Part shown: one piece after another, positions 16,708-25,489 of the stretch
Position numbering within the stretch: position 1 is the first letter of the stretch
Layout of the letters: each line of letters opens with the position of its first letter
IMG/VR virus record: IMGVR_UViG_3300028840_004475
Location: 83,748 to 147,747 of that record
Length of the DNA stretch: 64,000 nt
Reading direction: 5' to 3' (one strand)
DNA from: a virus
Notes under the pieces: generated by a model
What the model was told of the DNA's origin: nothing
The model's input: only the letters and a program-made list of their open reading frames with translations
Databases searched by the model: none
Made by a program: the position numbers and the translations under genes

Positions 16708-18678
16708 CTAGCCGTACCACTTGCTGTCGAAGAATACGTTACTCATCGCATTTTTGGCAACTTTGTTGGCAAATAACTTGCCTACTTTGCGTGGCGTGGC
16801 GATTGTAGGCACATACGGCGTGGACTTGACTGCCTTCTGGGCGTCGATCACACGACGTATATCTTTGGAATCAGTGAAAATTCTTTGGCCAGCAGCTCGC
16901 ACGATCGATGCAGCAAGCGCCGTGCGATCGTACTGATCTCCGCAGCTCACGGCGAGGGCCTTTGCCCAGAACTTGTCGCCGTGGTGCTTCTTGGTACCTA
17001 TCGACTGGAACCTGACCTGCGAGCCCTCGGTCACAGAGCGCTGAATGCTGTGGATCTGCTTGACCGATTCGGCGTCGTTCAGGATGGCGACGGTCCTGTC
17101 CTCGAGCCTCATCCTGAAGGTCTGTGCCAGCTCTTTCTTGTTCTCGATGTTGAAGTCGATCTCTTCAACGATGCTCGGGTCGTAGGCCTTCAAGTTCTCG
17201 GCGATGTTCATGCCGATACCGGTCGAGTCGACCCTGATCTTCTTGGGATGCAGTCTGTCGATCAAGTACTTGAGAACGGCTTCCTGCGTCTTGAACTTGA
17301 TCGCATGCAGCTCAATCGACAGACGCTCAACAAGCAAGTTGATGCCGCGGATCTCAATCTGCTCGAAGATGGAGATCTCTGTGGAGTCACGAACACGGCC
17401 GATATCGACACCGACCACCAGTTGACGACCGAAACCGCCGGCAGCCATGGCCACGTAGAGACCATCGATCATGTCGATGGCTGCAGCGTGAGCCTCATCA
17501 TCACTGTGGCTCTCACTCGAGATCCTTTTCGGCCTGCAGTACCAGACGATCTTTTCTGACTCGTAGAACCTCATGATCGTTTCTGAACGAACCATGTGGC
17601 CGCTGTCGTCTTCGACGTCCTCCCAGGATGGAACGATCTCTTCTGGATCGATGTTGTCCTCGAGGAGGTGCATCGACTCGTCTTCGAAGACACAGCTGCG
17701 GATGAGGCTCAACGGGTAGTAGGAAACGCTCTCGTCTGCGTAGTAAAGTTCGTACTCCTGGCGGAACAGGTCGAAGTCCATGGCACCGAAGATCAATTCC
17801 AGCTTGTCGGTGCCGAACTTCTTGATCCGCTCCTCTGTCTCCATTTCTGGAGCCAACTTCCTCGCAAGCTCGATGTTGTTGCAGAGGGCAGGGCAGTCCC
17901 ACCAGAAGATCTGCATGCGGGAGAACATCCAGTACTTGGTGCGGTTGACACCAATGTCGTAGTGCATGCTCCCCTTGCCAAGGGGCGTTGACGCGACCGT
18001 CAGGACACCACTGCCTCGAGTCAGGACAGGAACCGCGGCCGTGTAGATGGCCTCGGGCCACGTCATGTGGGCGAACTCGTCGAGGTAGATGTCGGTGTTG
18101 TAGCCCTTACCACGAGGCTGTCTCTGCGCGAAGCTCAGGATACGAGAGAGCTTACCGTTGTGCTCGAACTCGAGTGACTGCTTGTTGTCAACGATGAGCT
18201 TCTTCTGGAACTCGGTCGGCATCGAGTCATAGAGAGCCCGCGCGAAGCGGATCTTCTCCATGGCCTCTTCGTGATTGTACGAGATGAAGATGGATGTCTG
18301 GACCGGTTTCAGATGTGTCTTGCTCAGGGACTCCAAGGCGAAGGTGTAGCTGATTCCGATCTGCCGTGCCTTGTCCCTGTGGCGCATCATGGCGTGATCG
18401 AGCATGTGCGCGATCTGGTAGTCGTAGATGATGGTGGGCTTGCCGTCGATGTCGTTGGTGACACCCTGGATGAAACCAGGGATCGTCGATGCCCACTTCT
18501 TCATGTCCTCGAGGTCAGGCTCCCTCTTGACGATGATGCGCGTGTTGGGCGGACGCGTCCCAAGAGGCTTGGGGTACCTCTTCATCGGCTCGTTATTGGG
18601 AGCCCCTTCGTAGGGCCCCTTCTCACTGACAGCCGTTTCGGCCTGGGCGACCTCCCCGGCGGCTGTCGATATGAACAT
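16708..18678 (-). CDS. terL: Terminase large subunit
   Basis: 656 residues with the two terminase domains. ATPase: a Walker A-like KARQIGIS and a Walker B DIYLDEFAHM with catalytic Glu. Nuclease: VGVDIGRVRDST, IRVDSTGIG and HHGDKFWA carry the metal-binding aspartates. The general type is that of Mu gp28-like terminases, agreeing with the portal and protease types. It pumps DNA into the procapsid and cuts it. Start context is weak (no clear Shine-Dalgarno). Confidence 0.9.
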   Translation of the reverse strand: MFISTAAGEVAQAETAVSEKGPYEGAPNNEPMKRYPKPLGTRPPNTRIIVKREPDLEDMKKWASTIPGFIQGVTNDIDGKPTIIYDYQIAHMLDHAMMRHRDKARQIGISYTFALESLSKTHLKPVQTSIFISYNHEEAMEKIRFARALYDSMPTEFQKKLIVDNKQSLEFEHNGKLSRILSFAQRQPRGKGYNTDIYLDEFAHMTWPEAIYTAAVPVLTRGSGVLTVASTPLGKGSMHYDIGVNRTKYWMFSRMQIFWWDCPALCNNIELARKLAPEMETEERIKKFGTDKLELIFGAMDFDLFRQEYELYYADESVSYYPLSLIRSCVFEDESMHLLEDNIDPEEIVPSWEDVEDDSGHMVRSETIMRFYESEKIVWYCRPKRISSESHSDDEAHAAAIDMIDGLYVAMAAGGFGRQLVVGVDIGRVRDSTEISIFEQIEIRGINLLVERLSIELHAIKFKTQEAVLKYLIDRLHPKKIRVDSTGIGMNIAENLKAYDPSIVEEIDFNIENKKELAQTFRMRLEDRTVAILNDAESVKQIHSIQRSVTEGSQVRFQSIGTKKHHGDKFWAKALAVSCGDQYDRTALAASIVRAAGQRIFTDSKDIRRVIDAQKAVKSTPYVPTIATPRKVGKLFANKVAKNAMSNVFFDSKWYG

Positions 18679-18693
18679 GGTGGGTAGGGCCCG

Positions 18694-19014
18694 TTAGCGG
18701 GAGGTGAAGTACTTGCGCGCCCCCGGTTTCTTCTGACCCACGATGCTCTGGTGCTTTCGGTTCATGACCGGATTGCGCCGCAGTTCGGAGCCAGCCGACA
18801 CACCCTTGGACACCGTGGGCTCGGCTGCCTTCTTGGCCGGTGCCGATTCCACGACCGGATCTGGTCGGGATTCCTCGAGAGGTGTCGACTCCTCCTCCAT
18901 GGTCATGGCCTCGTCCTCGTCCTTCTCCGGCTTGTCGCGAGAGAGGAGCTTTGAGAACGCGCTCCGAGACTTCTCTTTCTTGGGGGCCGCTTCCTTGCTG
19001 GTCTCGTCAGGCAT
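18694..19014 (-). CDS. Disordered hypothetical protein between terminase genes
   Basis: 106 residues, mostly Lys, Glu, Ser and Pro, with no obvious fold until a basic C-terminal stretch (MNRKHQSIVGQKKPGARK). It overlaps the terS end by 8 nt. It might be a linker or terminase accessory protein; not recognised. Confidence 0.55.
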   Translation of the reverse strand: MPDETSKEAAPKKEKSRSAFSKLLSRDKPEKDEDEAMTMEEESTPLEESRPDPVVESAPAKKAAEPTVSKGVSAGSELRRNPVMNRKHQSIVGQKKPGARKYFTSR

Positions 19015-19513
19015 TTGCCTTCTCCTTCTTGATGGGTGCCTCGATGAGCTTCAGTTCTGGTCTGCCTTCGACTTCTTCTTTGGCTGGACCTGCTTCCTGC
19101 AACTGCGCGAAGCGTCCCATGAGGTCGTCTAGGACGTGCTTGTGTTCGGTCCTGTCAGTGGCTTGGCCATCATCCAGGCGGTTCTCGAAGTTCACATCGC
19201 GGACTGTACGTAGTAGGGCACCCAAGGACATATTCTCAACGTCCTTGCCGGCCACGAGACGCTTGAAGATCTCGTCGTACATGGTCTTGGCGATGAGCTT
19301 GTTGGCAAACTGTCGGTGCTTTTTGGCATCTTGGTCCTCGAGTCGCTCGTAGACCTCCTCGACCAATGCCCGGAATTTCGGGTGCTTCAACCACCGTTTG
19401 ATGGTTCGCACACTGACGCCTACATGCTTCGCAACGACAGCTTCATCCATCTGGCACGCAACCAGTAGGTAGATTGCTTTCCGCTGCTGCAGTTTTAGGT
19501 CTGTCTTATGCAT
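19007..19513 (-). CDS. terS: Terminase small subunit (HTH)
   Basis: 168 residues. Residues about 22-45 form a helix-turn-helix (AVVAKHVGVSVRTIKRWL) of the kind used by small terminases to bind the packaging site, followed by helices for oligomerisation. It is first in the leftward head operon. The ATG at 19513 has no Shine-Dalgarno, and the predicted transcription start is only 2-4 nt upstream, so translation may be leaderless. Confidence 0.7.
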   Translation of the reverse strand: MHKTDLKLQQRKAIYLLVACQMDEAVVAKHVGVSVRTIKRWLKHPKFRALVEEVYERLEDQDAKKHRQFANKLIAKTMYDEIFKRLVAGKDVENMSLGALLRTVRDVNFENRLDDGQATDRTEHKHVLDDLMGRFAQLQEAGPAKEEVEGRPELKLIEAPIKKEKANA

Positions 19514-19522
19514 AGCTTGCTA

Positions 19523-19551
19523 AGATTAGTCTAATTGAAGCACCTAGACAA
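19523..19551 (-). promoter_or_regulatory. Sigma70-like promoter of the head operon
   Basis: Minus-strand -35 TTGTCT (19546-19551), a 17-bp spacer and -10 TAATCT (19523-19528). The expected start near 19516 is 3 nt before the terS ATG. It lacks the paired CTAG boxes found before the other minus-strand operons, so it may belong to a different expression class. Confidence 0.55.
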
Positions 19552-19595
19552 GGCAAGTTCTCGCAGTGGTACATATGGTTGACAGGGAAACGACC

Positions 19596-20477
19596 ATGCC
19601 GACTGAACTGTTGATCGATGCCAACTCTGCCGCGTACCGGATGCTGTTCGCGGGCGACATCATTGCCGTGCAGCACCGCGGCAACAAGATCCTCACCGGG
19701 ATACCACATGGGGTCCTGGCGGCCGTCGCTTCGATGCGCAGCAGAAATAGGTTCGACCGCATCAGCATCTTTTGGGATGGTGGTATCTCAGAGAAGAAGA
19801 AGATCTATCCAGAGTACAAAAAGAATAGGAAAAACGAGCACAAGGACTTCACGCGCGAGGACATCGTCAACTCCACGGGGATGACGATACGGATGGCCAG
19901 GTTCGCCGGCATCCCACAGTACAGGGTGAAAGGGCAGGAAGCAGACGACATCATCGCCTCGTATGCAGCCGCTTGCGAATTGGACGTCATGATCCTGAGC
20001 AGCGATCACGACTTCTTTCAGCTCCTAGGGCCCGGCGTCAAAATGCTCAGACCAACCAGGAAAGGCCCTGAACTGTGGACGGCAGAGCGTTTCCAGAGCA
20101 AGTACGGCTACCACCCGCGCTACTATGCACACTATTTGGCATTGGTAGGCGACCCAGGCGATGGCATTCCAGGAGTCAAGGGAATCGGCAAGGTCACGGC
20201 CGACGCCATATTCTCCAAGCTGAAGAAACCAACTCTGAAAAAGATCTACAGCCAGATAGACCGACTCGGTTTGAAACCGAGAGCCGCCAGTAGTCTGCGT
20301 AATGGCAGGCCAGACGCAGCTACCTTCCTGAAGATCACGAAGTTGAGGAAAGACATAGAACTGCAACCTCTTTTTACGGATGTGAAAGACGAAAAGAAGT
20401 TGCTAGCTCTATTCAAGATGTTGAAGATGAGGTCGTTTCAGAGCGACATAGCAATGGGTTACTTGTGCAACGGATAG
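19596..20477 (+). CDS. 5'-3' exonuclease (FEN / Pol I N-terminal type)
   Basis: 293 residues. Conserved metal-binding sites: LLIDANSAAYR at the start, GQEADDIIAS (about residue 107), SSDHDFFQLL (about 131) and GDPGDGIPGVKGIGK with the helix-hairpin-helix that binds DNA (about 186). This is the arrangement of T5 D15-type flap exonucleases, which remove RNA primers and flaps. I chose the ATG at 19596 with AGGGA; a GTG at 19566 is possible but less likely. First gene of the plus-strand operon. Confidence 0.85.
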   Translation: MPTELLIDANSAAYRMLFAGDIIAVQHRGNKILTGIPHGVLAAVASMRSRNRFDRISIFWDGGISEKKKIYPEYKKNRKNEHKDFTREDIVNSTGMTIRMARFAGIPQYRVKGQEADDIIASYAAACELDVMILSSDHDFFQLLGPGVKMLRPTRKGPELWTAERFQSKYGYHPRYYAHYLALVGDPGDGIPGVKGIGKVTADAIFSKLKKPTLKKIYSQIDRLGLKPRAASSLRNGRPDAATFLKITKLRKDIELQPLFTDVKDEKKLLALFKMLKMRSFQSDIAMGYLCNG

Positions 20478-20776
20478 CTGTGGCTGCAGTGTTGATCGTT
20501 CTATTCGTGTGGAACGTGAAGCAATGCAACAGAATAGAAGCACTCGAAAACAAGAGCGCCATAGTATGTGCTGACCGTCAGGAAGAAATGCTGACGATGT
20601 CAATTCAGATACACAAATTGACCAACAACCAAGAACGCTTTGTGAACAAAATAGAGTACATGATCGATATGTACTACTCCGTGCAAACGATGCGCGAAGA
20701 AATGCTCAAGCTGCACGGGGCCATCATGGAAGCGCAGTACATGTGTGTTGACCACACCAAGAGGAGTACACCGTGA
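20465..20776 (+). CDS. Small membrane-anchored protein
   Basis: 103 residues. It opens with a hydrophobic segment (RIAVAAVLIVLFVW) followed by a helical charged domain with two cysteines. It begins at a GTG inside the end of the exonuclease gene and ends with a GTGA overlap to the M15 peptidase gene. The topology and the endolysin neighbour suggest a lysis accessory such as a spanin, unproven. Confidence 0.55.
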   Translation: MQRIAVAAVLIVLFVWNVKQCNRIEALENKSAIVCADRQEEMLTMSIQIHKLTNNQERFVNKIEYMIDMYYSVQTMREEMLKLHGAIMEAQYMCVDHTKRSTP

Positions 20777-21252
20777 AGCTGTCGAAGAATTTCTCTCTCC
20801 ACGAGATGGAGAAGTCAAGCACCGCGCTCAGACTCGGCATCGTCAACGATGTTCCGAACAAGAAGACCATTGAGAAGCTCAGGTTCCTGTGCATGAACGT
20901 GCTGCAGTTGGTACGTGAGCGTTTCAAGAAGCCGGTCAAGGTCAACAGCGGTTACAGGTGTCACGCCCTGAACAAAGCCATCGGTGGTAGCCGCACAAGC
21001 CAGCACCGAAAAGGCGAGGCCGCCGACATTGAGATCGCTGGCGTCTCCAATCTGAAGGTGGCTCAGTGGATCCGAAACAACCTGGTGTTCGACCAGCTCA
21101 TTCTTGAGTATCACATCGACGGCGTACCAGAGAGCGGGTGGGTACATGTGAGCTACAAGCACGGCAAGAACCGCATGCAAGTGCTCTCCAAGATCAAGGG
21201 CGAGAAGGGGTACCGCAAGGGTCTGTGCATGGTTCAGAACGCCGGAGGGTAA
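20773..21252 (+). CDS. M15-family peptidase (probable endolysin)
   Basis: 159 residues forming one peptidase M15A-like domain. The zinc site is visible: [14 protein letters not shown], then [11 protein letters not shown] (His and Asp ligands) and WVHVSY (second His). M15 enzymes cut peptide cross-links in peptidoglycan. A GAGGAG site precedes the GTG start, which overlaps the upstream stop. No signal peptide, so it would need the holin for access. Confidence 0.8.
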   Translation: MKLSKNFSLHEMEKSSTALRLGIVNDVPNKKTIEKLRFLCMNVLQLVRERFKKPVKVNSGYRCHALNKAIGGSRTSQHRKGEAADIEIAGVSNLKVAQWIRNNLVFDQLILEYHIDGVPESGWVHVSYKHGKNRMQVLSKIKGEKGYRKGLCMVQNAGG

Positions 21253-21253
21253 A

Positions 21254-21802
21254 ATGAACCCTACTCATATGTTTCTGACAAAAGGGAAGGGAGTCGCCAA
21301 AGAGAAGCTCACCAGCTTTGAGATGGCCCTCAGGAACGCAGGCATTGCACAACTCAACCTTGTGCGTGTCTCTAGCATCTTCCCGCCTCATTGCGAGATC
21401 GTGAAACGCGAGGACGGCCTCAAGTTCTTGCTGCCAGGTGACATCACGTTCGCTGTCATGTCTGACAATGCAACAGACGAGCCGAACCGTCTCGTTGCTG
21501 CATCAATCGGTCTAGCACGCCCTGCAGATGCCGCCATGTGGGGCTACTTGTCTGAGCACCATGCGTACGGGCAAACCGCTAAGAAGGCAGGAGAGTACGC
21601 AGAAGACCTCGCGGCCACAATGCTAGCCACCACCCTGGGCGTCGAGTTTGACTCCGACAAGGACTACGACGAGAGGAAAGAGATCTACAGGATGGACGGC
21701 CGCATCGTTCACAGCCGTGAGATCACACAGAGTGCTGAGGGCAATAAGGACGGTCTTTGGACTACAGTGGTGGCGGCAGCGATTCTGCTCACAAGACGTT
21801 GA
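21254..21802 (+). CDS. pdaD: Pyruvoyl-dependent arginine decarboxylase
   Basis: 182 residues. The pattern [43 protein letters not shown] and LSEHHAYG is that of PvlArgDC. The enzyme self-cleaves between two serines (Ser40-Ser41 here) to make its pyruvoyl group and converts arginine to agmatine, an entry to polyamines. The Ser-Ser pair and the Glu-His-His stretch are intact. A GGAGG site lies before the ATG. It converges with the next minus-strand gene with 14 nt overlap. Polyamines could neutralise packaged DNA or support translation (inference). Confidence 0.85.
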   Translation: MNPTHMFLTKGKGVAKEKLTSFEMALRNAGIAQLNLVRVSSIFPPHCEIVKREDGLKFLLPGDITFAVMSDNATDEPNRLVAASIGLARPADAAMWGYLSEHHAYGQTAKKAGEYAEDLAATMLATTLGVEFDSDKDYDERKEIYRMDGRIVHSREITQSAEGNKDGLWTTVVAAAILLTRR

Positions 21803-22412
21803 TCGGTTCTTCTGGTAGGTCACTGCTCTTCAGAATCTTCTCCATCACGCAGTTGTAAACTACATCGCTATGATCTTTCGAATGTAGTTTCGCAACCTTC
21901 ACTGCAGCTTCTCTGGCAGCTTTCTTCGAATCCGTGCTCTCAAGGTCGGCGCTGCCGTAATTGAAATGCTGGAATGAAGTGTCGTCCTCCATCCTGTAGA
22001 TGCAGGTCGCGTGGGCGCCCCCACGGTACATCGTGGAGATCAAGTAGACCTCAGCTACTCCCTCCAATTCGCAGACCAGCTTGCCGAACATGAAGCCGTA
22101 GTCATCGCAGTCTCCGAGGAACGGCCCCTTCGGGTAACTGTCATAGTCGAACGTGTTGATCCTGTACTGCATCCACTCAGGGCTGTTGATGTAGTCCCAC
22201 TTGCCCTTGAACGGGTCACGTTTGTAGCGGCACTTGAGGATGACCTTCTCGACTTCGCCTGGAAGCTGGTAGTTCTCGAGCGGCATCTTCTCGGAGTCGT
22301 TCTCATGGACGGCGCGGCTCGCACGAACAGCGTTTCTCCTGAGGTCAAGCAGGAAGAACAGCCTAAACCAGACCTTGATCCAGATTGAGTAGAGTCGTTC
22401 CCAGAGTTTCAT
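21789..22412 (-). CDS. Transglutaminase-like cysteine protease fold protein
   Basis: 207 residues. A hydrophobic N-terminus (about 5-25, possible anchor) is followed by [19 protein letters not shown] and HFNYGS, the Cys-His-Asn/Asp triad pattern of transglutaminase-like papain-fold proteins. Substrate unknown. It is the last gene of a leftward operon starting at 24442. Confidence 0.6.
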   Translation of the reverse strand: MKLWERLYSIWIKVWFRLFFLLDLRRNAVRASRAVHENDSEKMPLENYQLPGEVEKVILKCRYKRDPFKGKWDYINSPEWMQYRINTFDYDSYPKGPFLGDCDDYGFMFGKLVCELEGVAEVYLISTMYRGGAHATCIYRMEDDTSFQHFNYGSADLESTDSKKAAREAAVKVAKLHSKDHSDVVYNCVMEKILKSSDLPEEPINVL

Positions 22413-22495
22413 GGTGCCCTCTAAAAAGGCCGCCGCCGCCCTGGAAGGGGAGACAACCAGAACGACGACGGCCGACCGCAGACAATGATAGTACC

Positions 22496-22780
22496 CTACG
22501 GCTTTTCTTTGCTCAAGTTCTCAACGGCGCCTGCCAACCGGTTCATGATTCTCTCTCTGATGAGGTAGCTCTTCTCAGGTGCGATGATACTCAGCTCATG
22601 CTCCAGGACGAGCCTGACGTCCCTGTAGAACTGTTTCTTCAGCCAAGCCGGTGGTTCACCGTCGCCTCTCGTAGCGTGGACTGGGTAGGCCTTCCAGAGC
22701 TTCCTGTACCACTTCTGCCACAGATGCTCGATCGTACCTACAGGGAAGCCGATGTGGCCGATGTCTTTCTTGGGTATCAA
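22496..22780 (-). CDS. Hypothetical protein, TTG start
   Basis: 94 residues, basic and helical, with Trp-rich middle (LWQKWYRKLWKAY). A TTG at 22780 overlaps the kinase stop as TTGA, and the frame upstream is only kinase shadow. Not recognised. The 83 bp between this gene and the next hold no clear feature. Confidence 0.55.
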   Translation of the reverse strand: MIPKKDIGHIGFPVGTIEHLWQKWYRKLWKAYPVHATRGDGEPPAWLKKQFYRDVRLVLEHELSIIAPEKSYLIRERIMNRLAGAVENLSKEKP

Positions 22781-23421
22781 AGCCGGAACCTGTGCTGGAT
22801 CATGTCGATGATGCCGTCCGGGCTTTGGTGATCCACATTCCACGGGACGCGCATCACTTCCATGCCACGGCTCCAGTGGTGCGTGCCAGACTCGATCTCA
22901 ACCAACAGGTCGAGGTAGCCGCGACGCAGCCTGGTCAGGTACTCTATATCGACACCGACCTCTGCGTCGCGCGCCCTGGTCTTCACGCGCTCGAGAGAGA
23001 CTTCAGGGTCAACGTCTAGGTACACCAGAAGGCTCGGAGGCGTGAGAGAGCACATCATGACGCTGAAGAGGTCATCGTAGGTGTGCCACTCGCGCTCGCT
23101 GATGTTGCCGTACTCGACGTGCAGCCGACAGAAGACCCGGTCGCCTGGGAGGCCTCGGTCCAGGACTGAGCCCTTAAAGCCGCCAACGTGGCTGGCCTCG
23201 AAGGCAGCGATCTTCTGCATGGCGTAGCGGCTCTTGAGCAGCTCGATCTGCATGGGGAACGCCCACCTCTTCGGATCCTTGTAGAAGTCCTTGAGGTAGA
23301 CGTTGGTGTCCACTGGCTCGAACAGCCCGCGCAGCTCGAGTCCCTTGCAGATTGCCGTGGTGAGAGTGGTCTTACCGGCCCCTATGGGGCCCTCGATCCA
23401 GAGGACGGGTCCGAATGGCAT
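22777..23421 (-). CDS. Deoxynucleoside kinase
   Basis: 214 residues. P-loop WIEGPIGAGKTT at residues about 8-19, the deoxynucleoside kinase motif LDRGLPGDRVF with catalytic DR (about 87), and a LID-like ERVKTRARDAEVG (about 140). The family phosphorylates deoxynucleosides for DNA synthesis. The arginine-rich LID favours the dNK/TK2-like group over thymidylate kinase. Confidence 0.8.
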   Translation of the reverse strand: MPFGPVLWIEGPIGAGKTTLTTAICKGLELRGLFEPVDTNVYLKDFYKDPKRWAFPMQIELLKSRYAMQKIAAFEASHVGGFKGSVLDRGLPGDRVFCRLHVEYGNISEREWHTYDDLFSVMMCSLTPPSLLVYLDVDPEVSLERVKTRARDAEVGVDIEYLTRLRRGYLDLLVEIESGTHHWSRGMEVMRVPWNVDHQSPDGIIDMIQHRFRL

Positions 23422-23453
23422 GGCACCTTCCCATCTTGCGGTATTGCCTATAT

Positions 23454-23852
23454 CTACGCCGCACGACGGGTGATTTTGCCACTCTTCTTGGTCTTTTTAC
23501 CAGCGCGTTTCTGACGGTACTTTTCGTAGTGCTCGTCGAACTTTTTTATGCCGATCAGCTCTAGGTCAAACTTCTCGGCATAGTCGGCAAGCATCCACGG
23601 GTGCCAGCTGCCGCCCTCGATCTTCCAGAGCCAGGATGGGTGGACACGCTTGGGACCGGTCCAGGCCTCGATGTCGGCGCCCTTCATGATCCACCGCAGC
23701 TGGTCGCGCCCCTTGGAGACGAAGAGAAAGACCTCGCCCTTCTTCAGCTCGCCTGGAAAGTTCTTGCTCCTCCTGAACTCGTCCATGTTGGTGACGGCAT
23801 TCTTACGGAAGTCGACGTCGAACAGGACCATTTTGAGACGAACACGCATCAC
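23454..23852 (-). CDS. Basic hypothetical protein
   Basis: 132 residues, aromatic and basic, with a lysine-rich C-terminus (KRAGKKTKKSGKITRRAA) suggesting nucleic acid contact. Start is a GTG at 23852 or the ATG at 23849, both served by a GGAGG site and overlapping the upstream stop. Not recognised. Confidence 0.55.
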   Translation of the reverse strand: MMRVRLKMVLFDVDFRKNAVTNMDEFRRSKNFPGELKKGEVFLFVSKGRDQLRWIMKGADIEAWTGPKRVHPSWLWKIEGGSWHPWMLADYAEKFDLELIGIKKFDEHYEKYRQKRAGKKTKKSGKITRRAA

Positions 23853-24442
23853 AACCGCACCTCCGTTGACAGCAAGTACTTGTAGGTAGCTGTGCGGTTC
23901 CTGACGTCGATTGTCACTTCGACGATGTCCTTCTTGTCCAGGATCTTACACAGCGTACTGAGGATTTTACTATCCCCCTTGGTGATCTTGACGTCATCGT
24001 GACGTTTGGACACGGCACGGGCAAACTGCAGATTGGAGTCGTTCAGATCGAATGGCTTACCGCCATCAGCAGAAGCAGCAGGAATCTTGACGTTGGGCTT
24101 CCCCTGTGTCTTCCTGATCTTCCTGATCACGGCAGTCTCCATGCCGGAACCGTATTTCTCCGACATGTGGTCTTTGATCTCCTTGTTGGTCAGTCCGCGT
24201 TCGACCAAGACAGCGGCCTCGGCGCGCTTCTTCTTGGCGATCTCACGCGTGCTTGGGATACCGGCTCCCTTCCTGATGGCACAGATGGACTCTGGTAAGA
24301 TCTTGACGTCATACTTCTTTTTCACGGCCGAAATAATCTCATCGTGGATCCAACCATCATTGATCATCTTGATGACGAACTTTTCGACCGTGGTGTTGAT
24401 GGCGCTCGGAAGGTTCTTCTTCGACTTCTTCTTCTTGGCCAT
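23849..24442 (-). CDS. Putative DNA-binding protein
   Basis: 197 residues. A lysine-rich start and two helix-turn-helix-like segments (about 30-58, WIHDEIISAVKKKYDVKILPE, and about 78-103, GLTNKEIKDHMSEKYG). First gene after tandem CTAG-box promoters. A phage regulator is plausible but not shown. Confidence 0.5.
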   Translation of the reverse strand: MAKKKKSKKNLPSAINTTVEKFVIKMINDGWIHDEIISAVKKKYDVKILPESICAIRKGAGIPSTREIAKKKRAEAAVLVERGLTNKEIKDHMSEKYGSGMETAVIRKIRKTQGKPNVKIPAASADGGKPFDLNDSNLQFARAVSKRHDDVKITKGDSKILSTLCKILDKKDIVEVTIDVRNRTATYKYLLSTEVRL

Positions 24443-24472
24443 GATTCTCCCCTTGGCTGTAGGTACAGCTAC

Positions 24473-24515
24473 ATCCTACATCGATGAATCGCTATTTTTT
24501 CTAGGAAATTACTAG
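24473..24515 (-). promoter_or_regulatory. Paired-CTAG phage promoter (site a)
   Basis: CTAG half-sites at 24501 and 24512 (11 bp apart), 20 bp, then minus-strand 7-mer GTAGGAT (24473-24479). Expected start near 24466, before the gene at 24442. Confidence 0.7.
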
Positions 24516-24518
24516 AAT

Positions 24519-24584
24519 GCCGCCCCACTCCATCCAGACCCGGTTGGGGGGGAGAACCAAATACTGGAGTGGAGTGGTAGCGGC
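24519..24584 (-). ncRNA. Structured leader or small RNA
   Basis: On the minus strand GCCGC-N-ACCACTCCA pairs with TGGAGTGG-N-GCGGC across 66 nt. The start predicted from promoter b (24592-24598) falls on its first base. It could be a short RNA or the leader of the 24442 gene mRNA. Confidence 0.45.
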
Positions 24585-24591
24585 AATCGTG

Positions 24592-24634
24592 ATGTTACCA
24601 CGGCTGCACCGCTCGACTACTAGAAAATCTCTAC
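24592..24634 (-). promoter_or_regulatory. Paired-CTAG phage promoter (site b)
   Basis: CTAG at 24620, degenerate CTAC at 24631 (11 bp apart), 20 bp to the minus-strand GTAACAT (24592-24598). It would drive the RNA at 24519-24584. Confidence 0.6.
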
Positions 24635-24888
24635 TTGATACTCTGCAGCAGACCCTTGAAATGGTCTACCAGAATGTCGCGCTCGCCCGTCCATTCCGCA
24701 GCTGAGTTGAGGTCAGAGTCTTCGACCCATAGGCAAGGATTGGCACTCTCTAGGTGAGCGACGATATCGTCAGCAGCCTCTTTCACCTCAGTCAGTTTGC
24801 GCCCGCACTTGTCAAGCTTCTGCTTGCCCTCGGAGCACATTCTTCTGAGGCTCGAGACCTCATCGTACAGTTCTTCAGGACCAGTCAT
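24631..24888 (-). CDS. Coiled-coil hypothetical protein
   Basis: 85 residues, acidic, helical (EELYDEVSSLRRM, KLTEVKEAADDI). Overlaps the upstream gene by 4 nt. Last gene of the leftward operon that begins at 26287. Not recognised. Confidence 0.55.
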   Translation of the reverse strand: MTGPEELYDEVSSLRRMCSEGKQKLDKCGRKLTEVKEAADDIVAHLESANPCLWVEDSDLNSAAEWTGERDILVDHFKGLLQSIK

Positions 24889-25118
24889 ATCGTCAACGCT
24901 ATCCCACAGCTTGTACAGATGTCAGCGGGTACGGCGTTCTTGCGGTACGGGAATGGCACGAAGTCTTCCCAGTCAATGATGGCTTCAATGGTACCGCCTT
25001 CGACACTGGCCTGCATCAGTTCAACCGCACTCCGATCTTCCCAGACCATGGCAGGCTGCCAGCTGTTGCAACCGCACGCCGGACACGGACCCTTGCTCTC
25101 TATGCCGCAGTCACACAT
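24885..25118 (-). CDS. Zinc-ribbon protein
   Basis: 77 residues from the ATG at 25118. Cys pairs CDC, CPAC-x-C and a final CTSCG make one or two zinc sites; the body is acidic. It overlaps the nuclease gene by 8 nt. An upstream in-frame ATG is possible. Not recognised beyond the zinc motifs. Confidence 0.5.
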   Translation of the reverse strand: MCDCGIESKGPCPACGCNSWQPAMVWEDRSAVELMQASVEGGTIEAIIDWEDFVPFPYRKNAVPADICTSCGIALTI

Positions 25119-25482
25119 CGAGAGCTGCCAGACCGGCATCGACAAGTGCTTGACCGAGATCGAAGTAGCTGCCGTCAGGGCCCTCTTCCTTCACCCAGAC
25201 AGTGGCCAGGTAGCGTCCGTACTTGCCGGTCTTGTCCTTGACCGTGTTGATCCAGACTTCCTTGCCTTCGATCAAGTTCTTGGCGAACTCCGTTGCCTTC
25301 TTGCCGAGGGCGTATTCCTCCGAGTCCTTGCGAACACCGTAGGTCTCAGGAGCATTGATGCCATGGATGCGAATGCGCTCATGGACATGAACGTGCAGAC
25401 CACAGTCAATGTCAAAATCCGCCGTATCACCGTCCACTACCCTCGTGCACGTCGCCTTGTACCAGAACAGTTTGTCTTCCAC
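25111..25482 (-). CDS. Thermonuclease (SNase-like)
   Basis: 123 residues forming one staphylococcal nuclease domain: RVVDGDTADFDID, RIRIHGINAPE (Arg and Asp of the active site), KDKTGKYGRYLATV (second catalytic Arg). These enzymes cut DNA and RNA with calcium. The GTG at 25482 has GAGG at good spacing. No signal peptide, so it would act in the cytoplasm, possibly on host nucleic acid. Confidence 0.8.
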   Translation of the reverse strand: MEDKLFWYKATCTRVVDGDTADFDIDCGLHVHVHERIRIHGINAPETYGVRKDSEEYALGKKATEFAKNLIEGKEVWINTVKDKTGKYGRYLATVWVKEEGPDGSYFDLGQALVDAGLAALDV

Positions 25483-25489
25483 CGGTGCC

